The notes under the pieces are model-generated. The model had not been told where the DNA came from. It made no database searches and worked only from the letters and a program-made list of their open reading frames with translations. A program made the position numbers and the translations under genes. A stretch of DNA of 22,834 bases, taken from assembly GCA_041485385.1 (NCBI GenBank), contig JBGPJM010000060.1:1-22834 (forward strand). The letters are read 5' to 3'. This stretch comes from JBGPJM01 sp041485385. Its GTDB lineage: Bacteria > Planctomycetota > Phycisphaerae > Phycisphaerales > UBA1924. Of the stretch, positions 1-6,467 are shown piece by piece (within the stretch, counting starts at the first letter, position 1; each line of letters starts with the position of its first letter).

Positions 1-284
1 GAGTCCGGGTCCGGGAGGTCGGTGTCGCCGTAGAGCGTGATCGGTGACCCTCCCGGGCCCACGCGGTAGATTCGCGTGGGTGTTCCGTTGTCCTCGTGGG
101 CAACGAAGAGAACGCCCCCCGGAGCCCAGGCCATCGTGACCGCGTTGGTGAACCCGATCGCGTAGTCGCACAGGGTGTAGCCGGGGGCGGTGGGCTGCGC
201 GCCCGCCGGCGCGGTGGCCGCGACGATCGCCAGGGCGGCCCACGTCGCCCGTGGCCCCGGCCCGAAGCGCCGTTGCGTTCTCAT
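1..284 (-). CDS. Secreted protein, N-terminal part only (cut by window edge)
   Basis: A minus-strand frame opens at ATG 284-282 and stays open to the window edge, giving about 94 residues. A strong ribosome binding site (AAAGGAG) lies about 6 bases before the ATG, which fixes the start. The protein begins MRTQRRFGPG, has a hydrophobic stretch and an AGAQ-type signal-peptidase site near residue 30, so it is probably exported. The mature part (GYTLCDYAIG, then MAWAPGGVLFVAHED) resembles the first blade of a secreted beta-propeller or SMP-30/NHL-like protein, but too little is visible to name a family. The next upstream gene (652-1257) is on the same strand, more than 360 bases away, so it is probably a separate transcript. 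Confidence 0.75.
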   Translation of the reverse strand, partial: MRTQRRFGPGPRATWAALAIVAATAPAGAQPTAPGYTLCDYAIGFTNAVTMAWAPGGVLFVAHEDNGTPTRIYRVGPGGSPITLYGDTDLPDPD

Positions 285-446
285 ATTGCTTCTCCTTTGT
301 GACCCGATGTGTCCGCGTCGGCGCGGGGTGCACCGGGCCGCATCCCGGAGGATACACGGGATTGCCTCGGCGGGCCGGTACAAGCCGGTCGGCGGTCTTG
401 CCCAGATTGACACGATCCCGGATTGCGGATTGGGCGCGCAAGCACA

Positions 447-476
447 ACGCCCCCGGGAGCGGGCTCCCGGGGGCGT
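447..476 (-). terminator. Candidate terminator hairpin, GC-rich
   Basis: A perfect 13-bp inverted repeat, ACGCCCCCGGGAG (447-459) and CTCCCGGGGGCGT (464-476), encloses a 4-base loop. It lies about 175 bases beyond the stop of the minus-strand gene 652-1257 and before the next minus-strand gene. In minus orientation it is followed by GTTGTGCTTG, only mildly T-rich, so it is not a textbook intrinsic terminator. Confidence 0.45.
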
Positions 477-562
477 GTTCGGACACGGGTTGTTGAGCGG
501 CGGGGGCGAGCGGGGTTCCGTGAGGTTGAGGGGTCTTCACCCAGGGGCCGTCCGACCGTTCT

Positions 563-593
563 GAAATCCTCTCTGATCAGGACCCAGGATTTC
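563..593. repeat. Inverted repeat downstream of the 652-1257 gene
   Basis: Perfect 8-bp arms GAAATCCT (563-570) and AGGATTTC (586-593) flank a 15-base loop. It sits 58 bases past the stop of the minus-strand gene 652-1257. It could be an mRNA 3'-end stem-loop; no T tract follows on either strand. Confidence 0.35.
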
Positions 594-651
594 GCGGCAT
601 GGGACGCGGCACACTTGGCTCGGTATCGGAACTCGTCGCTCGATCCGGTCA

Positions 652-1257
652 TCACTCCGTGGTCGGGTCGACCCCGGCGATCGGGGGGACGCTGGGGCCG
701 CAGCCGCTCATGAAGGCGTTGAAGAAGTCGTAGAAGTCCTGGGTGTTGATCAGGCCGTCGTGATTGAAGTCCGCCGCGGCGTCCGCGACCGTCCAGCCAT
801 TGAGGAAGTCGAACAGGTCCATCGAGTTCACGAGCGCGTCGCGGTTGACGTCGGCGATGTTGATCGGCAGGGCGATCTCGAGCCTGGCCGTGGAGCCGGT
901 CCTGATGTCCACGAGCTTCCACAGGTACGTCTGGTCGTAGTAGATCACGATGAGCCAGCTGTCGCTCCGGAGACCCTTGAGCGTGAGGGCGCCGGACCGC
1001 TTCGTCAACGCCTGCTCGAGGATCGGCGTGCCGTGCACGGGCTGGGCCTCGACCTCGATCCCGGGCACCGGGCGCCCGCAGGAGTCACGGACCACGATCT
1101 CCAGCGAGCCGGTGCCGGTGATGACCGGTGCCTTCGCGTCGGTCGTCAGCTGCGGCGCCGCGGCGCTGGAGGTCTGGGCCAGGGCCGGGGAGAGCGAGAG
1201 GGTGGAGGAGGCGAGCAGGGCGGAGAGCGTCGTCAGGATGGTCTTCGTGGTCTTCAT
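652..1257 (-). CDS. Secreted protein with dockerin-like C-terminal tag
   Basis: The product is 201 residues. AAGGAG lies about 8 bases before the ATG and fixes the start. Residues 1-27 are a clear signal peptide ending ALA before QTSS. Residues about 50-130 (GSLEIVVRDSCGRPVPGIEV...) look like a small Ig-like or carboxypeptidase-regulatory-like beta-sandwich. The C-terminus carries two EF-hand-like calcium loops, DVNRDALVNSMD (136-147) and DFNHDGLINTQD (163-174), each followed by an aromatic helix (LFDFLN, FYDFFN), then a cysteine at 186. This doubled motif is the dockerin-like tag common in Phycisphaerae exported proteins; its partner there is not established. The gene follows the cytochrome-like gene 1373-1981 on the same strand, but a 115-base gap with a hairpin suggests separate control. 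Specific function unknown. Confidence 0.88.
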   Translation of the reverse strand: MKTTKTILTTLSALLASSTLSLSPALAQTSSAAAPQLTTDAKAPVITGTGSLEIVVRDSCGRPVPGIEVEAQPVHGTPILEQALTKRSGALTLKGLRSDSWLIVIYYDQTYLWKLVDIRTGSTARLEIALPINIADVNRDALVNSMDLFDFLNGWTVADAAADFNHDGLINTQDFYDFFNAFMSGCGPSVPPIAGVDPTTE

Positions 1258-1280
1258 GGCAAGGCTCCTTTTTTACGGGG

Positions 1281-1301
1281 TGGGTGCGACAGATGCACCC
1301 A
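1281..1301 (-). promoter_or_regulatory. Hairpin in the 5' leader of the dockerin-tagged gene
   Basis: The arms TGGGTGC (1281-1287) and GCACCCA (1295-1301) pair perfectly over 7 bp with a 7-base loop. In minus orientation the hairpin ends 23 bases before the start codon at 1257 and just ahead of the ribosome binding site, with an A-rich spacer rather than a T tract. It could modulate translation or mark a processed 5' end. A 12-bp palindrome GGCCCCGGGGCC (1311-1322) lies next to it. Confidence 0.3.
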
Positions 1302-1372
1302 AGAAAGGCCGGCCCCGGGGCCATCGGCGCGCGGTTGCGAGAAATGTTCAGAGGTCCCGGCCGGTCGGGCCG

Positions 1373-1981
1373 TCAGCGGCGTGTCGTCGCGTGCGAGAAC
1401 GCGCTCCCGGGCAGCGAGAGCACGGTCGCCGCGTCGCCGATGTTCGCCTCGACCGAGGCGGTGGCCGCCGCTGCACCGTCGAGATGGGCCCGCCAGATGT
1501 GCTGGGTCACCTCGGCGATCACCCTCTGAGTGCCCATCGTCACGGAGACCGAGGCCCCCGGCGTCATCTCTCCCTCGATAGTTCCTCCGTCCAGACGCGT
1601 GACCGCCAGGAACGGGCGAGTGTCGCCGAGGCTGCGCTGGTAGGCCACGAGGGCCGCCGTGCTCCGGCCGTCCAGCGATGTCTGCGACGGCCCCCGCACC
1701 ATGTCGCGCACGATCCTGGCCAGATCGTCGTCCGAGCGATTGTGCAGGGAGACGTTGTCGAGCATCATTCCGTACGCCCCGTGGCAGCGCGCGCACGACT
1801 GCTGGAAGAACGAGATCGGGCCGATTTGGACGAGGGGCTCGCCGACCGCGGCGGCGGAATGGTCGGTGATCGTGGCGCTCGGGCTCGTTCCGGATGTGGG
1901 CGGCGGTGGGCCGCCGGGGTGGCGCCAGTGCGAGCACCCGGTGTCGGCGGTGATGACTGCCACGAAACACCCCACTCCCAA
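1373..1981 (-). CDS. c-type cytochrome-like secreted protein
   Basis: The product is about 202 residues if translation starts at TTG 1981-1979, which has GGAG 8 bases upstream. An ATG at 2131 would overlap the dehydrogenase 3' end by 94 bases in a different frame and gives an arginine-rich unlikely leader, so I reject it. A short hydrophobic N-terminus (VGCFVAVITADTGC) suggests export, but the cysteine at 16 lacks a good lipobox. A single heme-c site CARCH is at residues 63-67 within SFFQQSCARCHGAYG, followed by a helical segment (DDDLARIVRDMVRG, AALVAYQRSLG) typical of small class-I cytochromes. The last 80 residues appear beta-rich and are unassigned. It lies 56 bases downstream of the PQQ-dehydrogenase-like gene, suggesting it takes electrons from that enzyme (inference). 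Confidence 0.72.
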   Translation of the reverse strand: MGVGCFVAVITADTGCSHWRHPGGPPPPTSGTSPSATITDHSAAAVGEPLVQIGPISFFQQSCARCHGAYGMMLDNVSLHNRSDDDLARIVRDMVRGPSQTSLDGRSTAALVAYQRSLGDTRPFLAVTRLDGGTIEGEMTPGASVSVTMGTQRVIAEVTQHIWRAHLDGAAAATASVEANIGDAATVLSLPGSAFSHATTRR

Positions 1982-1990
1982 GCGTATTCT

Positions 1991-2010
1991 CCGGGACCTT
2001 TGTGTCCCGG
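1991..2010 (-). other. Intercistronic hairpin overlapping a ribosome binding site
   Basis: CCGGGAC (1991-1997) pairs with GTCCCGG (2004-2010) around a 6-base loop. It lies between the dehydrogenase stop at 2038 and the cytochrome start at 1981. The cytochrome ribosome binding site GGAG (1989-1992, minus) shares its first two bases with the stem. It could be a weak terminator or a translational brake; there is no T tract. Confidence 0.4.
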
Positions 2011-2037
2011 AGGCGGAGACGCCTGGCAGCGGCACGC

Positions 2038-3276
2038 TCACCCTTTTTTCCCCGTGTAACGGATCCGGAAGACCTTCCCCGTCGGCACGTCGCTGCTGAA
2101 GAGCACCGAGCCGTCCGGCGCCTGCACGCAATCCACGGGCCTGGCCCGCACCGCCTCCGGCTCGTTCTGCAGCGTCTGGACGATCTTCAGGAGACCGTAC
2201 GGTTTACCGTCGTCCATCAGGATCCGCGCCACGCAGTACCCCACCCGCTGCGAGCTGTTCCACGACCCGTGGGCGGCTATGAAGATGTCCCCCGAGTGAT
2301 CGGGCGGAAGCGCCCCCGTTGTCGCGTTGATCTTGGGGTCGATGAAGGTGAAGCCGTTCACCGCCCAGTGCGCCGGGATGCACCACTCCGGCGGGGTCGA
2401 GCGCGCGGCCAGGTCGTGGATGTCGTCGCGTTTGCCCGGGCCGTACAGGTACTCGTAGCGGGGCAGCCGGTTCCCCACGATGAACGGGTGGCCGTAGGCC
2501 CCGTCCTGCACGTACTTGTTCAGCTCGTCCGGCGGGTTGAGGTCCGTGATCGGCTGGTTTCCCTCGGTATCGCCTACCGGAGCGCCGAACCAGTCGGACC
2601 CGTGGTCGCACCCCCAGATCTCGTCCGCCCCCCCGCCGGGGCGGAGGCGCAGCTTCTCGGTGTTGCGGAGCCCGGAGCAGAACAGCCGCTTGTTGGATCC
2701 GTCGAGGTCGAACCGCCAGATCTTCTGCCGCTCCGTCTCCGTCTGGTCCGAGATGTTGTCCCCGTCGCCGATCGAGGTGTAGAGCGAGTCGTCCGTCACC
2801 AGGAGCGACCGCCACCAGTGCGCCCCTTTGCGCGGGAGCTGACCGACCGGGATCACGTCCACCACCTCGTCGGCCACGCCGCCGCCCGTGGTGTCGCGGG
2901 CCTTGTGCACCGCGCCGGTGGTGGTGAACCACAGCCACCCGTCCTTGAAGCACATCCCGTGCGCCGAGGGCTTGTCCTTGATGAACGTGGTGATCGTCTC
3001 GTACACGCCGTCGCCGTCGGCGTCCTTCAGCCGCACGATGTCCCCCCGGTCGGGGCGCGAGACGTACAGGTTCCCCTTGTCGTCGACCTCCAGGAACCGT
3101 GTCCCCGGGAGGTTCACCACCGCCACGGTCACCTCGTACCCGGCCCGGACGGTGAAGTGCGCGATGTCCGAATCATCCTGCGGCTCTGGCTGCGGCTGCG
3201 GCTTCGGCTCCGGCTGCGCCGCCGCGACCGCGCATCCCAGCAAGGCGCCCGCCACACCGACGATCATGCTCCTCAT
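2038..3276 (-). CDS. PQQ-dependent sugar (sorbosone-type) dehydrogenase-like beta-propeller
   Basis: The product is 412 residues starting at ATG 3276. Residues 1-20 form a signal peptide (MRSMIVGVAGALLGCAVAAA), then a Pro/Gln/Glu/Lys linker with short DNA repeats. The rest matches the soluble glucose/L-sorbosone dehydrogenase propeller: HFTVRAGYEVTVAV, GTRFLEVDDKGNLYVSRP, HGMCFKDGWLWF, TSIGDGDNISD, SGLRNTEKLRL, WGCDHGSDWFG, YGHPFIVGNRLPRYEY, IFIAAHGSWN and APDGSVLFSSD. Such enzymes oxidise sugars or related alcohols in the periplasm using PQQ. A second ATG at 3267 is possible, but its AGGAG is only 1 base away. The cytochrome-like gene follows by 56 bases on the same strand. Family fold is fairly certain; substrate and cofactor use are inferred. 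Confidence 0.85.
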   Translation of the reverse strand: MRSMIVGVAGALLGCAVAAAQPEPKPQPQPEPQDDSDIAHFTVRAGYEVTVAVVNLPGTRFLEVDDKGNLYVSRPDRGDIVRLKDADGDGVYETITTFIKDKPSAHGMCFKDGWLWFTTTGAVHKARDTTGGGVADEVVDVIPVGQLPRKGAHWWRSLLVTDDSLYTSIGDGDNISDQTETERQKIWRFDLDGSNKRLFCSGLRNTEKLRLRPGGGADEIWGCDHGSDWFGAPVGDTEGNQPITDLNPPDELNKYVQDGAYGHPFIVGNRLPRYEYLYGPGKRDDIHDLAARSTPPEWCIPAHWAVNGFTFIDPKINATTGALPPDHSGDIFIAAHGSWNSSQRVGYCVARILMDDGKPYGLLKIVQTLQNEPEAVRARPVDCVQAPDGSVLFSSDVPTGKVFRIRYTGKKG

Positions 3277-3356
3277 CTGCCTGGCCCTTTCTGCATTCCC
3301 ACGATCCGCCGACAACATAACCGTGCGCCGTCCCGCCCCGCCTGCGCCATTCTTTC

Positions 3357-4862
3357 TCAGCGACCGCCCATCCCCATCTTCAGCGCCACCCAGTCGATCA
3401 CTCTCTTCAGCACCGCCGGCGACACCGTTGTCTCCTGCTGGTCGTATTCGTCCTCGAACCCCGTGCTGCTGGGCTGCAGCCAGTGGTTCACCCCCGGGTA
3501 GATCATCGAGCCCGCTTCGCCGATCTCGTGCCGATCGATCGCTTTGTTCAGCGCCGCGGCTACGGCGTCCATGTTCTCGCGCGCCGGCACGATCAGATCG
3601 TTCTCCGCCAGGATGGCCATCACATCGCACCGCACCGCCCCCAGCGCCGTCGCGCCGTCTTCCTGGAGCCAGGACCTCATGTGCGCGGTAGTCAGCTCCG
3701 CGAACCGCTGCCTGACGAGCTGGCCGAGCTGCCAGTCGTCGATCGCCCCCCCGGCCCGCTGCGCCTGCGAATACGCCAGCAGTTCACTCTTGAGCGCCTC
3801 GCTGATCGCCGCCTCGTCTGCCCCTTTCGCGATCAGGTCCAGCGCCGGTCCGAGGCTCTGCATCCGCCGCTCGACGAACGCCGGCTGTTCGCCCATCACC
3901 TCCATCTTGCGGCGCTCGCTCAGCGCCATGAGATCCGCCCCGCGCATCCCCGACGGCGTCAGCAGCGCGATCAGGCGCAGCTCGCCGGCCTCCTTGGACG
4001 CCGCCGAGGCCCTCGCGGCCACCGTGGCCCCCTCGCCCATGCCGATCAGGCCGACGCGCCTGGGGTCGACCTCCGGCTGCGCCTTGAGGAACTCCGCCGC
4101 CGCACGCGCATCGCCCGCAAGGTCGTCCATCGTCGCGTTGTAGTACGAACCGCTCGAGCCGCCGACGCCGCGGTCGTCCGTGCGCAGCACCAGGATTCCG
4201 CGGCGCGCGAGCTGATCGGCCCACACCAGGAGCGGCTTGTGCGTCCCTGCCGCGCCATCGCGGTTCTGCGGCCCGGAGTCGCTCAGCAGCACGACCGCGC
4301 CGAAAGGCGGCGTCGCGCCCGAGTCCTTTCCGGGGATCGCCAGCGTTCCCGCCAAGGTCGTGCCGCCAGAGGGGTTGGTGAAGGTCACGTCGCGCTGGGT
4401 GTAGGGGAGCGGCTCGCGGGGGTTCTGCGGCCGGTGAGCGATCGCGCTCAGGGCCTGGGCTTCGCTGGCCCGCCACATCTTGATCAGAACGATCTGCTGG
4501 CCGCCCACCATCAGCCGCCCGCTTGCCTTGTCCGAGCCGGGCTCGCGCGTCAGCTCGTACGTGTTCTCCGCGGGGGGAGGCGGGCTGACGAACTTGATCT
4601 CCCGTTCCGCGTACACCACGTCCTTGAGGCGCACGTCGATCGCCCCCGAAATCCCCGGCGCCCGCGGGATGTCCAGCGTCCCCGTCCAGGGCTGGTCGGC
4701 CGCGGCTCGCCGGAATGTGACCACGAAGGTGAGTTCCGGCGTCGACGACTCGCCGGTGGCCATCAGGCCCATCCAGTACTCAATCCGCGGCGGCGCGGCG
4801 CCTGCGCCCGGCGCGAGCACCAGCATCATCAGCACGACGCCCACCAACCGTCCGATCGCCAT
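3357..4862 (-). CDS. Secreted alpha/beta hydrolase-fold protein lacking the nucleophile serine
   Basis: The product is 501 residues starting at ATG 4862, with AAAGGAG about 9 bases upstream and a signal peptide ending near residue 23 (APGAGAA). Residues about 155-500 match the EstD-like serine-hydrolase layout: TLAGTLAIPG, VVLLSDSGPQNRDG (oxyanion region), ILVLRTDDRGVGGSSG, the nucleophile-elbow region, AILAENDLIVP (Asp 422) and YPGVNHWLQP (His 460). At the elbow the usual G-x-S-x-G reads G-M-G-E-G (274-278), so Gly 276 (codon GGC, 4037-4035) replaces the catalytic serine. It is therefore probably not a conventional esterase/peptidase, or works differently. The first 150 residues resemble a beta-rich N-terminal domain. 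A longer frame to 5111 is rejected because it would overlap the divergent pseudopilin gene. Confidence 0.85.
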   Translation of the reverse strand: MAIGRLVGVVLMMLVLAPGAGAAPPRIEYWMGLMATGESSTPELTFVVTFRRAAADQPWTGTLDIPRAPGISGAIDVRLKDVVYAEREIKFVSPPPPAENTYELTREPGSDKASGRLMVGGQQIVLIKMWRASEAQALSAIAHRPQNPREPLPYTQRDVTFTNPSGGTTLAGTLAIPGKDSGATPPFGAVVLLSDSGPQNRDGAAGTHKPLLVWADQLARRGILVLRTDDRGVGGSSGSYYNATMDDLAGDARAAAEFLKAQPEVDPRRVGLIGMGEGATVAARASAASKEAGELRLIALLTPSGMRGADLMALSERRKMEVMGEQPAFVERRMQSLGPALDLIAKGADEAAISEALKSELLAYSQAQRAGGAIDDWQLGQLVRQRFAELTTAHMRSWLQEDGATALGAVRCDVMAILAENDLIVPARENMDAVAAALNKAIDRHEIGEAGSMIYPGVNHWLQPSSTGFEDEYDQQETTVSPAVLKRVIDWVALKMGMGGR

Positions 4863-4932
4863 CCGAACGATCTCCTTTGTTCGCCCGCCGCAAACCCTAT
4901 CCTTCCCGTGCACGCCCAGCCGGGTTTCAAAG

Positions 4933-5655
4933 ATGCTCGCACGCCGCTTGCCATCCTGTCGCGGGTTCACCCTCATCGAGATCCTCGTGGTCGTTGTCGT
5001 TATCGGGATCCTCCTGGCGGTGCTGCTCCCATCGATCGCCGCGATGCGCGAGGCCGGGCGCTCGGCCGTCTGCCTCTCCAACCTCCGCCAATGCGTCATG
5101 GCCTGTCGCACCTACGCCGACGACTACCGCGGCCGGTCCCCGGCGATCGGCCAGCCCTACGCGGCCCTTCCCAACTGGGCCCTGGTCGTATTGGCCGCGT
5201 CAGGGCGCGACGGTGAGTCGGCCGCGGATCTCTATTCACGCTCTTCCGTGCTGGTCTGCCCCACCATCGATGCGTTCTACCCCGAGGACATGACGCGCAC
5301 CTATGCCATGAACGCCACCGGGCACGCCGGCCTCCCCAGCGATCCCGACAACTACGACGACGCCAACCGCCCGGCGTTCATCAACCTTGACCGCATCCTT
5401 GAGCCGACCGGGGTTCCCCTCATCTTCGACTCCGCCGTTGCGCCCATCGCCGGCGACGCCCCGCCGCCCGCTCGCACCGCCAGCGTTCTGGATTTCCGCC
5501 AGCCGCAGCACGTCGCCGAGCGACTCGGCCTGTTCCATGGGGCTCGGTCCCAGGCGGCCAACGGGGGCCATTCGACGTTCAACATCGGCTTCGCCGATTC
5601 GTCGGCGCGGCCGGACAACAACGCCACCAACCTGTGGTACGGCCCGCTGCCGTAG
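4933..5655 (+). CDS. Prepilin-type N-terminal cleavage/methylation (pseudopilin-like) protein
   Basis: The product is 240 residues from ATG 4933, chosen because it places a short basic leader (MLARRLPSCRG) directly before FTLIEILVVVVVIGILLAVL, the type IV prepilin class leader with Glu at +5 and Gly at -1. A prepilin peptidase would cleave after Gly 11. The rest (SNLRQCVMACRTYADDYRG, then a variable beta-rich head) matches the large planctomycete family of secreted pseudopilin-like proteins. The usual C-terminal H-x9-DG motif is degenerate here (GHSTFNIGFADSSA, DS instead of DG). The ribosome binding site is weak. It diverges from the hydrolase gene across 70 bases. Role likely envelope or secretion-related; partner unknown. 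Confidence 0.82.
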   Translation: MLARRLPSCRGFTLIEILVVVVVIGILLAVLLPSIAAMREAGRSAVCLSNLRQCVMACRTYADDYRGRSPAIGQPYAALPNWALVVLAASGRDGESAADLYSRSSVLVCPTIDAFYPEDMTRTYAMNATGHAGLPSDPDNYDDANRPAFINLDRILEPTGVPLIFDSAVAPIAGDAPPPARTASVLDFRQPQHVAERLGLFHGARSQAANGGHSTFNIGFADSSARPDNNATNLWYGPLP

Positions 5656-5696
5656 CCGGGGTCCTCCGCGCGGGCGCGCCGCCGCGTGTGCCCCGG
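5656..5696 (+). terminator. Candidate terminator after the pseudopilin gene
   Basis: CCGGGG (5656-5661) immediately after the stop codon pairs with CCCCGG (5691-5696) around a GC-rich interior that can fold further. No clear T tract follows. It lies between the plus-strand pseudopilin gene and the 3' end of the minus-strand tRNA. Confidence 0.3.
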
Positions 5697-5753
5697 TCCG
5701 ACTTGCTGGAGTTTCGCTGCGCCGCCACGACCCCCCGATTATCCCCCTCCAAA

Positions 5754-5827
5754 TACGGGTGACAGGAGTCGAACCTGTAACCTCCTGATCCGTAGTCAGG
5801 TGCTCTATCCAATTGAGCTACACCCGC
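5754..5827 (-). tRNA. tRNA-Arg, anticodon ACG
   Basis: The minus strand folds into a complete 74-nt cloverleaf. The acceptor stem GCGGGTG pairs with CACCCGT (one G:U at position 1-72), followed by discriminator A. The D arm contains AGCTCAATTGGATAGAGC. The anticodon stem CCTGA/TCAGG encloses loop CTACGGA with anticodon ACG, the arginine tRNA usually modified to ICG. The T arm is ACAGGTTCGACTCCTGT. The CCA end is not encoded (TTTGG follows). Confidence 0.97.
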
Positions 5828-5843
5828 TCCAGTCGCGGCCTCA

Positions 5844-5872
5844 AGCCTAAGCCCCATCGCCACCTCCGGCAA
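5844..5872 (-). promoter_or_regulatory. Candidate promoter of tRNA-Arg
   Basis: On the minus strand TTGCCG (5872-5867) and TAGGCT (5849-5844) are separated by 17 bases, a sigma70-like spacing. The implied transcription start is about 10 bases before the tRNA 5' end at 5827. The -10 match is weak. Confidence 0.35.
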
Positions 5873-5890
5873 GTGTGGGCGAGGGCACAC

Positions 5891-5918
5891 TTGATACCCC
5901 GCCGCGGCCCGCAATACT
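5891..5918 (+). promoter_or_regulatory. Candidate promoter of rpsT
   Basis: TTGATA (5891-5896, 5 of 6 to the sigma70 -35) and AATACT (5913-5918, 4 of 6 to the -10) are 16 bases apart. The implied 5' leader of rpsT is about 100 bases, long enough for the S20 autoregulation known in other bacteria (knowledge, not seen here). Confidence 0.4.
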
Positions 5919-6026
5919 TCTCATCCCGGTTCGCGCGCGCCTCGCGGTCGCGCGAGGCCGGGCGACCCGCCCCTCTGAAGCGTCCCCCTCCGACCCGGCG
6001 ACCCCGCCACGAAGGAACCTCCCGCG

Positions 6027-6314
6027 ATGGCCAGTTCGATTTCCTCCAAGAAGCGCATCCGTCAGAACGCCAAGCGCCGCGCCCGCAACCGGTGGCGCAG
6101 CCGGACCATGCGTGAGGCCGTCAAGGAGTTCCTCGACAAGATCGCGCACGGCTCGGCCACCGACGCGGCCACGGCCTTCCAGGCCGCTTCGAAGATCATC
6201 GACCGGACCGCGCAGCGGGGCGTCATCCACCGCAACCAGGCCGCCCGGCGCAAGAGCCGTCTGAGCGCCAAGCTCAGGGCGAAGAAGTCGGGCGCCGTGC
6301 CCGCCACCGCCTGA
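6027..6314 (+). CDS. rpsT: 30S ribosomal protein S20 (bS20)
   Basis: The product is 95 residues beginning MASSISSKKRIRQNAKRRAR, followed by NRWRSRTMREAVKEFLDKI, AFQAASKIIDRTAQRGVIHRNQAARRKSRL and an alanine-rich tail. Strongly basic composition, length and the S-S-K-K-R-x-R-Q-N / A-x-R-x-K-S-R-L pattern are diagnostic of bS20, which binds 16S rRNA early in 30S assembly. AAGGA lies upstream of the ATG. The gene stands alone, divergent from tRNA-Arg, and ends in a good hairpin at 6353-6376, consistent with the monocistronic rpsT of most bacteria. Confidence 0.97.
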   Translation: MASSISSKKRIRQNAKRRARNRWRSRTMREAVKEFLDKIAHGSATDAATAFQAASKIIDRTAQRGVIHRNQAARRKSRLSAKLRAKKSGAVPATA

Positions 6315-6352
6315 CCACCCTGGCCACGCCCATTCGACGACACGCCCACCAG

Positions 6353-6376
6353 CCACCCCGGTTCAACCCGGGGTGG
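6353..6376 (+). terminator. rpsT terminator hairpin
   Basis: Perfect 9-bp arms CCACCCCGG (6353-6361) and CCGGGGTGG (6368-6376) enclose a 6-base loop, followed by TTGTGC. It starts 39 bases after the rpsT stop. The T tract is short, as is common in high-GC genomes. Confidence 0.65.
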
Positions 6377-6467
6377 TTGTGCGCTGAAGCGACATCGTCC
6401 GCCAAGGCGGCCCCAGGTTCGGCCGGGGGGAGGATGCGCCGGCCCTATTCCTCGCCGTCGGTCGGGC

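Larger units (their letters stand above)
285..651. other. Intergenic region of 367 bases without a convincing gene
   Basis: No frame here has a plausible start, ribosome binding site and protein-like composition; the open frames are arginine/proline/glycine-rich shadows typical of high-GC DNA. The region holds the 5' leader of the gene ending at 284 and two inverted repeats (447-476 and 563-593), both downstream of the stop of the 652-1257 gene. Confidence 0.6.

Noticed and set aside
4..16. Short direct repeat TCCGGG TCCGGG at the window start
   Set aside because: Codes for Pro-Asp repeats within the cut-off secreted protein; nothing beyond coding is supported.
1982..2131. Longer N-terminus for the cytochrome-like protein from ATG 2131
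   Set aside because: It would overlap the dehydrogenase 3' end and gives an Arg/Gly-rich, non-signal leader; the TTG at 1981 has a good GGAG.
2002..3501. Long open frame on the plus strand opposite the dehydrogenase gene
   Set aside because: Arg/Val/Pro-rich composition, no ribosome binding site, and the minus strand encodes a clear propeller family; it is a high-GC shadow frame. The same holds for plus-strand frames at 8387-9889 and 12476-14365.
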